Positions 22,900 to 34,585 of a stretch of 64,000 nt of DNA are shown here, piece by piece. This DNA is from Myotis daubentonii (lineage: Eukaryota; Chordata; Mammalia; Chiroptera; Vespertilionidae). Both the position numbers and the translations under genes were made by a program. The stretch covers positions 35,201,892 through 35,265,891 of the forward strand of contig NC_081850.1 of assembly GCF_963259705.1 (NCBI RefSeq), read 5' to 3'. The notes beneath the pieces were generated by a model, which saw nothing but the letters and a program-made list of their open reading frames with translations, ran no database searches and was not told where the DNA came from. Position 1 is the stretch's first letter. The number at the start of each line of letters is the position of its first letter.

Positions 22900-23259
22900 C
22901 TCTAAACCAACATACAGTTTCACTCATTTACTCTCCAGGGAGCGAGAGGAGAACTGTGAGGAGCGAAACACCACAGAATGCCATCACCCCTCATCCCACC
23001 CTGGCAAACGTCTGAAGAAATGGAATTGATCACTTCTTTCCCATTTCAAGTCTCTCTTTCTAACCAGAGTTTTTTTTTTTCAGTGCATTGGCATGTGAAA
23101 AGTCCAGAAGGAAAGGAAATTCACAAGGTTACTTTATTGACTAAGATTGTGCCTGCCTCCAAGAAGATACTGCAGTCTTCTCCAGCTACGGTAGGAATGG
23201 AGCATCGAGAAAATGTCTTGTATTTCAATAGGAGGGAACTTAGAGCAACAGGAAGATCA

Positions 23260-23400
23260 GTACTAAAATTTCCCTACTTTCTTGAGAAAAGTAAAGCTTT
23301 GAGAGGTTAAAGGACTCAGCGTAGCTTATTCAGGTAGAGTGGTGAGGTCACAGCTGAGACTTGGATTACAGTTTCAGAGTCACGTGTTCTCTATTGCACC
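23260..23400 (-). mobile_element. MIR SINE, antisense
   Basis: agctttgagaggttaaagg and gagacttggattacagtttc resemble the reverse complement of the MIR core. Confidence 0.6.
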
Positions 23401-23404
23401 TGCG

Positions 23405-23925
23405 GGGGGTGGGAGGAGGGGGTTGGGGAGGGGTTGGGTCTCCAAGCCTGACTGCTGCCAGTGTCTAGTCTCATCTAATCAGCATTCTGACATCCTTCTC
23501 CCTGCTCCAGGCACACACGGAGCTGCTGGGTAAAATATAACAAAACTATGTTACATCGTGGAGGGAGGAGGATTCCTATCTGCCAAAAGGAGAACCCCAT
23601 AAGCAACGTGGTGAGTGCACGAGCTGAGGCCAAAACAGAAAGGGGACATCGGATGCGGTGTAGGAGCTATCAGCTAGGGTTGGAGTTTTTCCCAGAGATC
23701 TAGAATAAAAGACTTGGGCCTGTGAGTGGTGAGGTGTGGAAACTGGAATGCACACATAAAGCTAGAACCAAGGAGGAAATGCTCCCACTGTACAAGGGGA
23801 TCATAAAACATTGCTCACTGACGACCAAACCACTGGTGACATTCTCATCAGTTACCTATCTCCAAAATGAAAAATTTTTAAATCTCTGCCATGCATAGGT
23901 GCAGAATCCAAACTGCTGATTATTT
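23405..23925. other. Unique sequence
   Basis: Contains a G-rich run (ggggggtgggaggagggggt) at about 23404. Nothing else recognised. Confidence 0.35.
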
Positions 23926-23929
23926 TCAT

Positions 23930-25000
23930 AGTATAGGACTCCCAAATGGAGATATTAATATAGGTACTGGAACTATTTCAGACCAGTGAGATCCTGAAGT
24001 TCCCAGAGGAATAAAATGCCAGACTTGTTTGAAAGGTTATTACATCTTAAAGTACATAGAAATTCCACCGGGAAAATGTATCCTCGCAATTAACAAGTAC
24101 AAATCAAACAAGGAAATGGTCCACAATGGGGGAGAGGACTTGCACCCCAACAACCTAAGAAAACATAACAATCTAGAGCGGTAGGAAAAATAAATAAAGC
24201 TTTCTATATGTATATGTACAATCATCAAGGAGCTAAGGGGAGAAATAAAAAGTTCACGAAAGAAGAGGGTACGAAAAATTAACAGGCAGAGGTGAAAAAA
24301 CTCAATAGAATACAGTGGAGCCTTGACTTATGAGTGTCCCGACTAGCAAGTTTTTTGAGATACGAGCCATCTCTCGGCCGATTTTTTGCTTTGAGGTGCG
24401 AGCTAAAATTCGGGTTACGAGCCAGCTTCAGATACCCCACCGCTAGTTGGCGCAGCGAACGTCACAGTGAAGGCCACAACATCAGCCCAGCATCACGTGT
24501 CTCACTCGTTCACTTTTGATTTGACATACGAGTAATTTGAGTTACGAGCTCCGTCACGGAACGAATTAAACTCCTAAGTCAAGGCCCCACTGTAATTTAA
24601 AATAAGAAGTTGTGAATAGAATTAAACACAAGGGCCAGCTTTAAGAGCAGATTGGCACACTTAAAGAATGGATGATAGGAAAGATAAATTTGAGAAAATT
24701 ACCAAGGGGGCTGCAGAGAGATAAAAAGGCATAAAATCCAAAAGACAGATTTAAATTAGAAGTTTCAGTTTAGGTTTAATGGGAATGTCGAAAGGAGAAG
24801 GGGCAATATTTTGAGTGAAAATAGTGCTGGAAAATTCACAGCCAAGGAAAGCCTCAAATTGAAGAAACTCGCTGAGTGAGTCCTGCACACAATGTGTAAA
24901 TCTACTCCTAGACTCATGTGAAGAACTGAACTCTGAAAATAAGCAAACTCTAGCAGAAGAGCAAGTAGAGAAAAAAAGATAGTATTGCAAAGGAACAATC
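23930..25000 (+). pseudogene. Old L1 5' region and ORF1 relic, sense
   Basis: Right of the MITE, text such as ggaaagataaatttgagaaa, attcacagccaaggaaagc and agagaaaaaaagatagtatt...aggaacaatcattaga follows L1 ORF1 (the RNA-binding chaperone protein). The left part, to 24310, is less clear and may be 5' UTR. Frames are full of stops. A Tc/mariner-type MITE splits it at 24313-24592. Confidence 0.5.
24313..24592 (+). mobile_element. Tc1/mariner-superfamily (pogo/Tc2-like) element
   Basis: Terminal repeats cagtggagccttgactta and taagtcaaggccccactg, with TA on both sides (24311-24312 and 24593-24594). It is the longest of three relatives here (280 bp), with an extra centre (taccccaccgctagttggcg...catcacgtgtctcactcg). 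No transposase is present. Confidence 0.92.
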
Positions 25001-25039
25001 ATTAGAATAATAGTGGACAAAAGCAAAACAGAGACCAGA

Positions 25040-25170
25040 ATGCAAATCTCTGATTATCAGAATCACCTGAGATGCACATTAAAACGCAATATTATGGTTT
25101 TTCCCCAGATGCTCTGGATGGTGTTCAGGAAGATGCCTTTTACAAAAGCTACTCTGGTCATCAGGTAGGT
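25040..25170. mobile_element. Possible MER5A-like hAT fragment
   Basis: tatcagaatcacctgagatg and gccttttacaaaagctactc vaguely follow MER5A. Weak. Confidence 0.25.
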
Positions 25171-25542
25171 TTAAAACCCCTTTGTTCCTTAGCACCAAAT
25201 ACATAAGTGCACGCAGACGTTCATCTACAATTGTCCCTCCACATTCACCAGGGACCGGTTCCACAACCCCCCACGGATGCCAAACTTCATGGGAGTTCAC
25301 GTCCCTTCTGTAAAATGGCGTAGTATTTGCATAAAACCTACTCACACACTCCATATACTTTAAATCATCTCAAGATTACTTACAATTCCTAACACAATGT
25401 AGGTGCTATTTAAATAGTTAGACTGCATTGTTTAGGGAATAATGACATGAAATAAAGTCTGTATGTTCTGTACAAACGCAATCATCATAGGCCTAGCTAC
25501 ACCCTGTACGTCAGCAACAACGTAACATTCTTATGTCAAATA

Positions 25543-25830
25543 CTAGAGGCCTGGTGCATGAAATTCATGCACTCGGGGGCGGGGGGTCCCCTCAGCCCAG
25601 CCTGCACAGTCCAGGAGCCCTCAGGGGATGTCCAACGGCCACGGAGGCGGAAGAGGCTACCACCGCTGTGCTCGCCAGCTGTGAGTCCGGCTTCTGGCTG
25701 AGCGGTGCTCCCCCTGAGGGAGCGCACTGACCACCAGGGGGCAGCTCCTGTGTTGAGTGTCTGCCCATTAGCGGTCAGTGTGTGTCATAGCATTTAGTCG
25801 ATTTGCATATTAGGCTTTTATTATATAGGA
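25543..25830 (-). mobile_element. HeliBat-type Helitron, short, antisense
   Basis: On the minus strand it runs from TCCTATATAATAAAAGCC (end near 25830) to the CTAG at 25543. The hairpin gtgcatgaaattcatgcac lies just inside. It is flanked by A (25542) and T (25831), the expected target. At 288 bp it is an internally shortened copy. It carries the CTCF-like word at 25731-25745. Confidence 0.94.
25731..25745 (+). promoter_or_regulatory. CTCF-like motif in Helitron (copy 1)
   Basis: ccaccagggggcagc fits the CTCF core consensus as remembered (CCASYAGRGGGCRS). Binding is not shown. Confidence 0.55.
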
Positions 25831-26211
25831 TTTTTTAAATGCCCAGTTGGTTAAATCTGCACATGTGGAACCCACCAAAATGGAGGGTGGACTATACTCA
25901 TACCCTCTGATCTCAAAGGTCTGTTAATGAAATTACTCCTTTCAGCCACCCCTGAAAAAAATGAGTTTGGATCCATAACCAAGGATTATTTCTGAAGGTT
26001 TTTTTTCTTTCCAGTCTCTAGGGCAATCATGCTACTTGGTACCAGAAGATGATCCCAAAAGAAAGGCAAGTGAGTTAAGTCCGAGCACCTCCTACCTCAC
26101 AATTTCTCTTGTATTGCCATCTGCGATGTAAGAATGGTTAGAATCAGATGTTGCAGCATCCCGCCTCGCACCTCTGAGTCCTGGGTGTGTATTTGATGAG
26201 ACTCAGGAATA

Positions 26212-26376
26212 CAGTGGGGCCTTGACTTACGAGTGTCCCGACTAACGAGTTTTTTGAGATACCAGCTGTCTCTGCCGATTTTTTTGCATTGAGTTGATAA
26301 GAATAATTTGAGTTAACGAGCTCCTTAATGAGCTCGGTCTCGGAACGAATTAAACTCATAAGTCAAGGCCCCACTG
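26212..26376 (+). mobile_element. Tc1/mariner-superfamily MITE
   Basis: Ends cagtggggccttgacttacg and cataagtcaaggccccactg. TA on both sides (26210-26211 and 26377-26378). 165 bp, close kin of 56106-56258. Confidence 0.93.
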
Positions 26377-26559
26377 TAGCCCGTGTTTGCAGAGTGTTTG
26401 GCAAGACACGCTTCCTATGTTACTTGATATTTCATGTTAAATACAAGCAGACATGTTAACCCACCAATATCAGAAATCTAGTCTCTCTGCCTTTACAGAC
26501 ATCTGTTCTCAAACCAAGGGTTGTTCAACTGTTACAATTAGGGCTACTTCTGTAGTAAA

Positions 26560-26665
26560 GTCATACTAATTACAACTATTTACAATAGCCATACTTTTTG
26601 AACCAATAGCACTACTTGTAGGAATTTATTCTAAATGCCTCAAGCACATACACACAAAGACCCTT
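26560..26665 (+). mobile_element. L1 ORF2 fragment, sense (weak)
   Basis: caatagcactacttgtagg and aatttattctaaatgcctc resemble an old L1 ORF2 segment just upstream of the Tigger-like piece. Confidence 0.4.
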
Positions 26666-26671
26666 TATACA

Positions 26672-26848
26672 GGCATACCGCAGAGGTGTTGTGGGTTTGG
26701 TTTCAGACCACCACAATAGAATGACTATCACAATAAAGAAAGTCATCATCTTTTTGCTGGTGGAAGGTCTTGCCTTCAATTTGTCAAATATGCTGTATCT
26801 GTGAAGTACAGGGAAGGGAAGCACAACAAAATGAGGTGTGGCTGGACT
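26672..26848 (+). mobile_element. Tigger-type MITE, degraded
   Basis: Starts caggcataccgcagaggtg after TA. Contains ggtttcagaccaccacaata and ends near aacaaaatgaggtgtggctg. This follows a mammalian Tigger non-autonomous element. The right TA is lost. Confidence 0.6.
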
Positions 26849-27079
26849 CGAAGTGGTTCATCCCAGCGTGACATACACACAGCTGCAGGAGGGATGGAGG
26901 GTAGTGCGGTCTGGGCACACTGTTCCAGACACATGTAATAATGAATTTTGCTTTGGGTCATGAACTCCTTACACACAGACATTACACTGTATTTCTCCTT
27001 TTAGTAGAGAATGCTTAAACAACGGCATATCCACACCACAGAACCGTGCCAGGTTCAAAATTATGTTTTGAACAGGCAG

Positions 27080-27720
27080 TTCACTTCTAAATTTTAGAAG
27101 TACCATAAACATAAAGAAATATTTAACCTCATTAATAAAGGGAATACTAAAACTCCTTTTACTCATAATAAATTTTTAAAAAAAGAATGATAGTATCAGT
27201 GGTGGAGAAATAGGCACTACTTTGCTGTAGGTAGTACAAGTTGGTACATACTTTCTAGATAGAAATTCGGTAATATGTAGCCAAAGGCTTAAAAATTCAC
27301 ATAGTTTTTTTTTTCAGCAAATCCACATAAATGACATTCTTTTTAATTTAAATAAGTATTGCATTGTTTATATTATTTAAAAAACTGGGAACAATTTAAG
27401 TGTCTGAAAGTAGGAATTATTTAAAATATGGTGCTATACAATGGAATATAGTTGGGAAAGATTCATAATACATTGGTAGTGGTTTTAAAATTATAAAATA
27501 GAAGGTGAAATAAAATAATTTTGTAAAATTATAGATAAGAACACTTAAATGCCAAGAAGGTGATGTAATAAGAACTCATAATGATGGAAAAATGTATGTT
27601 ACCAAAAAAAACCGATAATGATTATCTCTGGGTGGTGGAAACTTATGGGTGGTTTTCTTTTTTATATAGTATTGTCTATAAATTTTGCAATAGAATTGTA
27701 ATTATTTAAATAAAAAGATA
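27080..27720 (+). mobile_element. Old L1 ORF2 end and 3' UTR, sense
   Basis: In order: aatatttaacctcattaata, ggtggagaaataggcactac, acaagttggtacatactttc, caatggaatatagttgggaa, ttatctctgggtggtggaaa, ending in taaataaaaagata. Coding frames are destroyed. Confidence 0.7.
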
Positions 27721-28560
27721 GTTATCATCGAACTCTATCATATGAGATGAGGCGACTTTTTTTTGCCATAATTGGCATTGTGACCACAACTATGTAGAAA
27801 TGTATACTTAATAGAAGGAAGGAGGGCACCTCCACTAAGGGCAGTGTTCTTGGCCAGTGGAATAGGGGGCAAATGTTTTTCTATTTCTATTAATGTCTCA
27901 AACTTTCCACTATATTGACAATTTTATATTTAAAAGAACTAGAAGGAAATGTGTTTTTAATATAAATTAAATTGATAAAGTACTTAGGCTCTTCCCTTTA
28001 CATTTTTATCTTATATGCCTCTCTGCTGTATCAACTATCCATACAGCGTCCTAATGCCAAATTTCTGGGCTCCCACCAGTTCGTCGCATCGGGTACTTTT
28101 ATATAAGACACTACTGAATTTGTGATTTCAATGATGAAACCAGGAGCTTTTCTAGAATCCTCGCCTGAGTCTAGCAGGGAGCTGGGCGGGATCTGAGCGT
28201 GCTCCTCCCCACCCGGCATCCCATCTCCATCTCGGAAGGGGATGGAGGTGATGAGATCTTGGCACCACTGCTCCAGCCCCACGTGGCAATGCATTCGCTT
28301 TCTGGCTTGAACTCCTCACACATATGCTCTGCCTTTCCGCTTTCAAGCAGCGAGCTCCTTGCCTGCACCAGTCTGGATGTCAGCAGGCGGCCTGCTGGCC
28401 CCCAACGCTTTCTGCATGAATTACTCTGTGTGGTTTCTGCACATTGAAACTTGGCACCCAGACACACACACACACCTTCCGGCTTCCCCTCCCCTCAGCG
28501 CCCCCCCCCCCTCTCAAATACACACTCACTCTGTATTCCCTTACAAGTCATCCCGATTCT
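27721..28560. other. Mostly unique sequence
   Basis: Includes an (AC)n run at 28462-28475 and a run of about ten C near 28500. A 100-codon minus open stretch (28171-28473) shows no domain. Confidence 0.4.
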
Positions 28561-29215
28561 TGGCCTGGATATTGAGACAAAGCCAGACTTTCTTCAAGGA
28601 ATCGCCTCAGTTCCATCCGCTGAGATGCCATGTTCCCCTTCCCCTTCCCAGAGAAAGCACACTCTCCAGTCACTCCCCGTCCCATCACCACAGTCCCCTC
28701 AAGGAAGCAACCTTGTCACTCCATGGCCCTGGGTCTTCTCTAGCTTCCGTCACATTCAGCATAGGGTATATCTTTCTTAGATGGAAATGAGTCCTTCATG
28801 AGGTGCCCCCAGCTTAGCGGTCAGCCCCCACCGTCACACACATGTCCTGCCTTCCGCTGCTGCTCTCGCACGTGGTCCCTGGACCTGACCCGCCTCCTGC
28901 TTTCCCACAGGCTGTCCCCTTGCCTTCTCCACTTTGTCCCCATCCACGCCGCTCCAACGTTCAGAAATCAATTCGAATGTCATCGCCACTGAGAAGTCTT
29001 TCCTGACCCTGCTTCCCTCACTCACCTCCCACCCCACCCCCAGTCCAGTACCAGGTGCCTCACCCATGACCTCTACAAAATCTAAGGGCATTTGCCAGCT
29101 CAGCTCTGTCCCTCTGGATTGAGAGGTCCTTGCAAGCAAGGACTGGGTTTTTCTGTGGTTTTGTTCCAGTACCTTGCCTACTTTCATCGTTTCCAGGGGA
29201 TCGCAAGCACTTGGA
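28560..29215 (+). mobile_element. L2-like sequence, sense (degraded)
   Basis: gagaagtctttcctgaccct, gagaggtccttgcaagcaag and gggtttttctgtggttttg resemble the L2 3' part. Identity is low. A 158-codon open stretch on minus (28834-29310) is explained by composition. Confidence 0.45.
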
Positions 29216-29224
29216 AATGTGTCC

Positions 29225-29690
29225 AACAGTCCTACCCCTGAGAACAATCCCAGCATATGTAAGGCATGTACAAGAATGTTTGCAGCACCATGACTTTTAT
29301 TAGTCCCCAAATAACCATTAGTCCCTGGAAATAACCCAAATGCCTGTTAACTGGAGAGCAGGTACGTAAATCATGGCATTTTAAATCAATCAATCCTATG
29401 CAACTATGGGAAGGAAGGAATAAATGCTATGAATGGATTTCACAGACCTAATGTTGCCTGAAAGCCATGACGGAGGCGGGAGTCACCTGTGGTGGGAGCA
29501 ATCAGGAGAGGAGTTACCCCTGAAGGCACAGGGTACCTGATGGGGCCTCGGGGACCCCAGGAATGCTCCGGGGCGCTGGCCACGTGAACATGCTCACACT
29601 ACGGAAACTCATCCAGCTGTAGATTTATGGTTTGTGTACGGATCTGTATCTCAAACTTGAATAAAGGTTTTAATTGAGCCCAGTTCCCTT
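29225..29690 (+). mobile_element. Old L1 ORF2 end and 3' UTR, sense
   Basis: tgtacaagaatgtttgcagc, ggaaataacccaaatgcctg, ctggagagcaggtacgtaaa, then catccagctgtagattta and a final aataaaggttttaa. Confidence 0.65.
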
Positions 29691-29699
29691 TGTGGAACA

Positions 29700-30724
29700 C
29701 TTTCTCCTGATGTTTGGACGGGCAGACATGGTGAGGGTGGGTGTGCCTGCTTCCTGGGTGCCCTCCCCCACCCCAACCCCCGCCTCACAGCAGTGTCACA
29801 AGGCAGAATTTGTAACAAGTCAGAAAACTCTCGCTGTAGAGAGTTTAGCATTTGCTTTAAGAAACGCGCTGCAGGTGCTAATTTGGGTGATTTGACTTCT
29901 CCACTTAAATTGATCCTCCACTCAGCGAATCACTGCAACTGAGTGTCCCTCTTTGCACGGTGGCTTCAGCCTCCTGCCCATAAGGCTTTAGTCGCCAACA
30001 GGCGTGAGCCTATTGGCCTGGGCACGCCAGCCAGACCTTCCTTCTGCTCTGCTGATTCCCATGTCACTGCTGCAGTTCAAAATTGGGGTTTTTCTTCTCG
30101 GCACCAGGATTGTGCTTAATTATCTAAATTATCTATTTAGCGGGGAGTGGGGGCGGTTCCCCTCCAAATTTAAGGGGTCCAGAAACTCCAGACTATGGGG
30201 TGTTTTTAATAATAGATTTTTCTCTATTAGTGGACACGGAGCCTGGCGGCCCTGGGCTGAAACGGCTGCAGCCTCACCCTGGAGCCCGCCCAGCGCTGTA
30301 GTTCTCACCAGCTCCTCTCCCACGTTCCCTGACAGAGGCCTTGCAGTGTCTGCACAGATGGGGATTCTGCTGCCACCCTCTCTGTTCACATTTCCTGCAC
30401 TTTTCTTCCTAAGCATTTGCCCGAAATAGAACCGTGGGTTGGGAGTCGGTGTGGGAATTTAGGGGGGTGGCAGGGGTTCGGGTAGCTCCCTATAATTACC
30501 ACCGGAGGTAATTCTATTGGCTGCCAGGCGGGGAAGGATTCGGAGGGTGCTCAGCTGTCTCTCCAGGACCAGCACTGGAGTTCCTTCCCGGGGGCGGCTG
30601 GGGAGGGGCCACCCTGAGGCGGGCATTCGCGCCGACCCCATGCGGAGTGACACAGGCAGGAGCCCCCACCAGCTCACCCCATCACCAGGCCTCTGCGCAT
30701 TGAGGTCTCTTCCTCACAGGCTAC
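29700..30724. other. Repeat-poor, GC-richer block
   Basis: About 1 kb without recognised repeats. 30120-30240 is AT-rich with paired tta/ctatttta-type words (ttatctaaattatctattta, aataatagatttttctctat). 30240-30720 is GC-richer with scattered CpG (gaggcgggcattcgcgccga). It is too CpG-poor for a clear island. It could be a regulatory region, and no exon is recognised. Confidence 0.35.
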
Positions 30725-30890
30725 TGCCCTCCTCCCTGCCTTTCCTGTTGGGTCCCTAAAGGCCACTGTCCCTGCTTCTCTTTGCAAAGGTGAATTATCT
30801 CCATCCTTCAAGGTCCAGCTCAGATCCCACCTCCTTTGGGAAGCCCTCCTCAACGGCTTCAGCTGGAGGCGATTTCCCCCAGGGCTGGGT
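30725..30890 (+). mobile_element. L2-like fragment, sense
   Basis: caaggtccagctcagatccc and tttgggaagccctcctcaac follow an L2-like text. Confidence 0.35.
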
Positions 30891-30923
30891 TTTTAGAGCC
30901 CCTGGTGACTGGATGGTGTAGAG

Positions 30924-31262
30924 CAGCGGTTCGCAACCTGTGGGTTCTCAACCTGTGGGTTGCCAACCTGTGGGTCGCAACCCCTTAGGGGGTTGAACGA
31001 CCCTTTCACAGGTGTCACCTAAGACCATCAGAAAACACATATAATTACATATTGTTTTGGTGATTAATCACTATGCTTTAAGTATGTTCAATTTGTAACA
31101 ATGAAAATACATCCTGCATATCAGATATTTACATTACGATTCATAACAGTAGCAACATTACAGTTATGAAGTAGCTACGAAAATAATTTTATGGTTGGGG
31201 GTCACCACAACATGAGGAGCTGTATTTAAGGGTCGCGGCATTAGGAAGGTTGAGAACCACTG
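30924..31262 (-). mobile_element. SPIN-type hAT element (copy 2) with expanded end
   Basis: Flanked by gtgtagag (30916-30923) and gtctagag (31263-31270). Near the left end a 15-bp unit ending caacctgtgggt stands three times in tandem (30931-30975) where other copies have one. The rest matches copy 1 in reverse orientation. Confidence 0.93.
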
Positions 31263-31269
31263 GTCTAGA

Positions 31270-31435
31270 GGTAATTGACAGCAAGAGTAACATTGACAGT
31301 ACTTTCCATACGCCAGGCACTATTCTTGGCACTTTACTGTATAAGGTCAGAGCCCTTACAATGACTCCATAAAATAGGTGGTATTATCGTTCCCATTTTA
31401 CAGATGAGGATACTGAGGCCTGTTGTGATAGCAAA
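31270..31435 (-). mobile_element. MIR SINE, antisense
   Basis: cgccaggcactattcttgg, atcgttcccattttacagat, gaggatactgaggcctg. Confidence 0.75.
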
Positions 31436-32040
31436 GCTCCCTCATTAGATGAGAAGCCCCATTTACCATTTCTTTTACGGACTTGTCTCTTTCACAGCAC
31501 AAGGCTCAGGGACTTGCATTGGTAATTGTGCAACTCACACTTGTCCATTTACTTATGTGCTTAATGAGGCTTGAGACCATGAAAATAGAATTTGAAAAGC
31601 ATTTCTGTTAGTCATATATGCTTCCTTTCCATTTCTGCCCACATGGGGGACTGTGCATTGGAGTAGATGGGATCGATAAAAACCACAATAATAAAAAGAA
31701 GTCCTTATTTGGAATGTACGGTGAGCCAGGTACTGTGGTAAGTAGTACACGTTCACTACCCCTGTAGATCTCAGCTTCCCCTCCCCCACCCCCAAAAGGC
31801 TCTGAGAGAGGTTGCAAAATGCTTGCCAAAGATCAAATGAGCAGATGAAGGCCTTGTAGCCAAGGGAATACAAGTGTAGGAAGTCAGACAAAATCCTGGG
31901 TTTAGTTACTACCCAAGAAAGCGTGCCCTAAGGACCCTCCTTAGGCGGTGAGCCACAAATTTGGCTCTAGGATTCCTAGTGTTTATGATTAAAAAAGAAA
32001 AAAGACACACAATCAACGAGTCAATGACAACACCCAGGTT
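31436..32040. other. Mostly unique, with a weak MIR-like trace
   Basis: About 31715-31860 has gagccaggtactgtggtaag and gagagaggttgcaaaatgct, which look like antisense MIR. The rest is not recognised. Confidence 0.35.
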
Positions 32041-32480
32041 GCCTTCAAGGTAAAGACCAATCAGCTGTTTAGATAAAGCCCACGTAAATGGCGCACCAAG
32101 CCTTTTCTCGTTACAATCTCGGGCGGGGCCAACCTCATCTTGCTGAAGCGCAGAATAAAGAATCCATTCGAGGAGGAGGCAGATGTATCGGGTGTGGGCA
32201 TGCAGTGTAATTCGGTTTCACTTAATCTCTCCAAGAGATGGAGGGACTGCACACGTCCAGGAGAGTCTCTATGCATGTTATTTCTCACAACTGGGCTCCA
32301 CATAACCTGCTCCAGACAATTACCTCCCCACCTTCAACTAAAAGCTGAATAGGTGCTTTGGTGCTCCACCTAGGAACATCCTATAAAACCGGCAGGGCCA
32401 GGAACAGCCTTCAGAAACCCGTGTTCCAGGCAACGCAGAGCTTCAAAAACTGAATTTTTGGTGGGGAAAATGCAATTCAA
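32040..32480. other. Repeat-poor block
   Basis: Clean sequence with caatcagctgtttagataaa and a CpG-containing stretch (ctcgggcggggccaac). No gene recognised. Confidence 0.35.
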
Positions 32481-32930
32481 ACTTCTTTGTGTGACTTACG
32501 ATGCTTTTCACAATCCAACCTCAGCCTACTTTTCCTGACCTAATTTATTGTCCCCTCCTCTCCGGCATCTTCTTGCTTCATTTAAATCACGCTTCGGAGG
32601 GTCCCATGGATATACTCAGTGCTCTCGCTCATTGAGGCCTCAGATATTTCCTAGGTGCCCCCTCCTCTCCCTTCTCCCCTAGCTTCCCTGCCTACTGAGT
32701 CTTTCTCTGAATCCTCCCTGGACCCCACCTTATAATTAATCTTACCCTTTAGTAGGTTCCCATGGCACCTTGCTTCTATCATATTTCATTATCCCTTTTT
32801 ATTAGCTTTGCTGATTTTTTTTGCCAAACTGGGCAGATGTGTCTTATTTATCTTGGTATCCCAGCATTGGGGACATAACCTGACCTGGATCTATTTCACC
32901 AAATATTTATTGAGCGCTTCCTGTACTGAC
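32480..32930 (+). mobile_element. L2 LINE, sense
   Basis: ttttcacaatccaacctcag, ggcatcttcttgcttcattt, tatttcattatcccttttta and aatatttattgagcgcttcc order fits an L2 fragment; the last piece is the antisense style of an L2 tail and may be a second fragment. Confidence 0.45.
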
Positions 32931-34265
32931 AGAGAAAGCTGGGACAGTTTCCATCCTGCGATGCTAAGTGAAAAAAACAGGACTTACTCCACAGGTGACC
33001 CAAATATGTCCCCACTCTTCTCTGAAGCCATCCAGTGCCGGGGCTGAGCAGCGCCCCTGAACGACGGATGGACAGGTTACTCAGACACAGCCTGACTGTG
33101 AGAGAGAGGGCTGAGGGGCCCCCAGCTCGAGGGGCCAGGGCAGCCTCGATTGCCTGCCTCCTTAGGCTTTATTGGAATTTTTATCTTTAGATACCATCAG
33201 TGGGTGAGTAATTGTGGGAGTTCACATGTGTTTACATTGTCCTCTAGGCAAGGGCATCCAGGGATTAGGCATAAGGATTCCAGTAAACACCCGGGGGTCT
33301 GCACGTGCACAGGCTTGTTTGGGAAGGTCGGGGACTAATAGGGGAGTGTCGAAGGCGGCGCCCCTGCAGTCTCCCCTAACTTGGGATTCCGATGAACAGA
33401 GCAGGCGGCCTTCCACACACTTCCCTTTACTCAGCATGTCCTCCTTACAACTTTCCCACCAAGTCTCTTGTGCTCCCCAACAATCCTGAAAGTGCGGATA
33501 GAGGACTCGATTTGGCTGGTACAGAAAAGGATGACCCAGTAAAGAGGGAGAACCGATCCTACTGAGTTCTCTTTTTCCTATCACAGTATATCTTAGATTT
33601 GAAAGGCTCCAAAGGAAGCTGCACTTGTGTGTTGCCATTTATTCCAAGTATCTTCTCTTGTTTGTATAACATCTGTTATGCCAAGAACTCTGCAAAAGTG
33701 TATTCAGCCTGCGGATGCATCCCTTCACCCACCAATAAAACATATGCCCCTCGCATGTAAGACAGAGCAGCCATCCCAGGAGAGTATAATTTTACAGCTG
33801 GGGGTGGGGGAGGGGGGTTACAGCAGTAGGGGATAAAGCTATCTACTCTTCCATGAGTTCCTGACATGAATAGGAAATATAAGAAGTTACCAAATTTCAT
33901 TGTCATTCAGAGGAACTTTTTTTTTTAGTGGAGGCTACAGTTAAGTATTTTGCAAACCTGACCTTGTTCTGTACTTCCAGAGCTTTCAGTCAGCCGTCTG
34001 TCCCAAAAAACCACAATGTGGACATTCAGAGCCCCATAAGCACTACACGAATAAGAGGACATTTCCATAAATCGAGTTCCAAAAATGCGCTGAGCAATGG
34101 AAGCATTTGGATACAGAAATTGGAACCTGCGTTTTAAAAGTTACTTTACATCAAATTGCTTATGCATATACATTAACTGGCTAACAAAGTTAGTTTTGCT
34201 TTGTTGTTATGTCTCTGCAGAGTAGAATGATACTAGCAACATTTGTTAGAAAACGTTACTTCACT
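32931..34265. other. Unique sequence
   Basis: No recognised repeat. Contains a G-rich run (gggggtgggggagggggg) near 33801. Open stretches, the longest 138 codons on minus (33222-33638), have no domain. Confidence 0.35.
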
Positions 34266-34273
34266 TTCTAGAG

Positions 34274-34585
34274 CAGCGGTTCTCAACCTGTGGGTTGCAA
34301 CCCCTTTGGAGGTCGAACGACCCTTTCACAGAGGTCACCTAAGACCATCGAAAAACACATATATAATTACATATTGTTTTTGTGATTAATCACTATGCTT
34401 TAATTATGTTCCATTTGTAACAATGAACATACATCCGGCATATCAGATATTTACATGATGATTCATAACAGTAGCAACATTACAGTTATGAAGTAGCAAC
34501 GATAATAATTTTTATGGTTGGGGGTCACCACAACATGAGGAACTGTATTAAAGGGCCGCGGCATTAGGAGGGTTGAGAACCGCTG
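34274..34585 (-). mobile_element. SPIN-type hAT element (copy 3), full-length
   Basis: Ends cagcggttctcaacctgtgg and ggttgagaaccgctg. Perfect 8-bp duplication ttctagag (34266-34273 and 34586-34593). 312 bp. Confidence 0.96.

Larger units (their letters stand above)
25228..25892 (+). mobile_element. Tigger-type element split by a Helitron
   Basis: Starts after TA (25226-25227) with caattgtccctcc and ends ggagggtggac before TA (25893-25894). The interior follows remembered Tigger text: accccccacggatgccaaac, aaaatggcgtagtatttgc, tactttaaatcatctc, ttgtttagggaataatgaca. The HeliBat at 25543-25830 separates the main body from the right end (ggttaaatctgcacatgtgg). Confidence 0.8.

Noticed and set aside
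28834..29310. 158-codon open frame on minus
   Set aside because: Lies on the reverse of L2-like sequence and has no domain.
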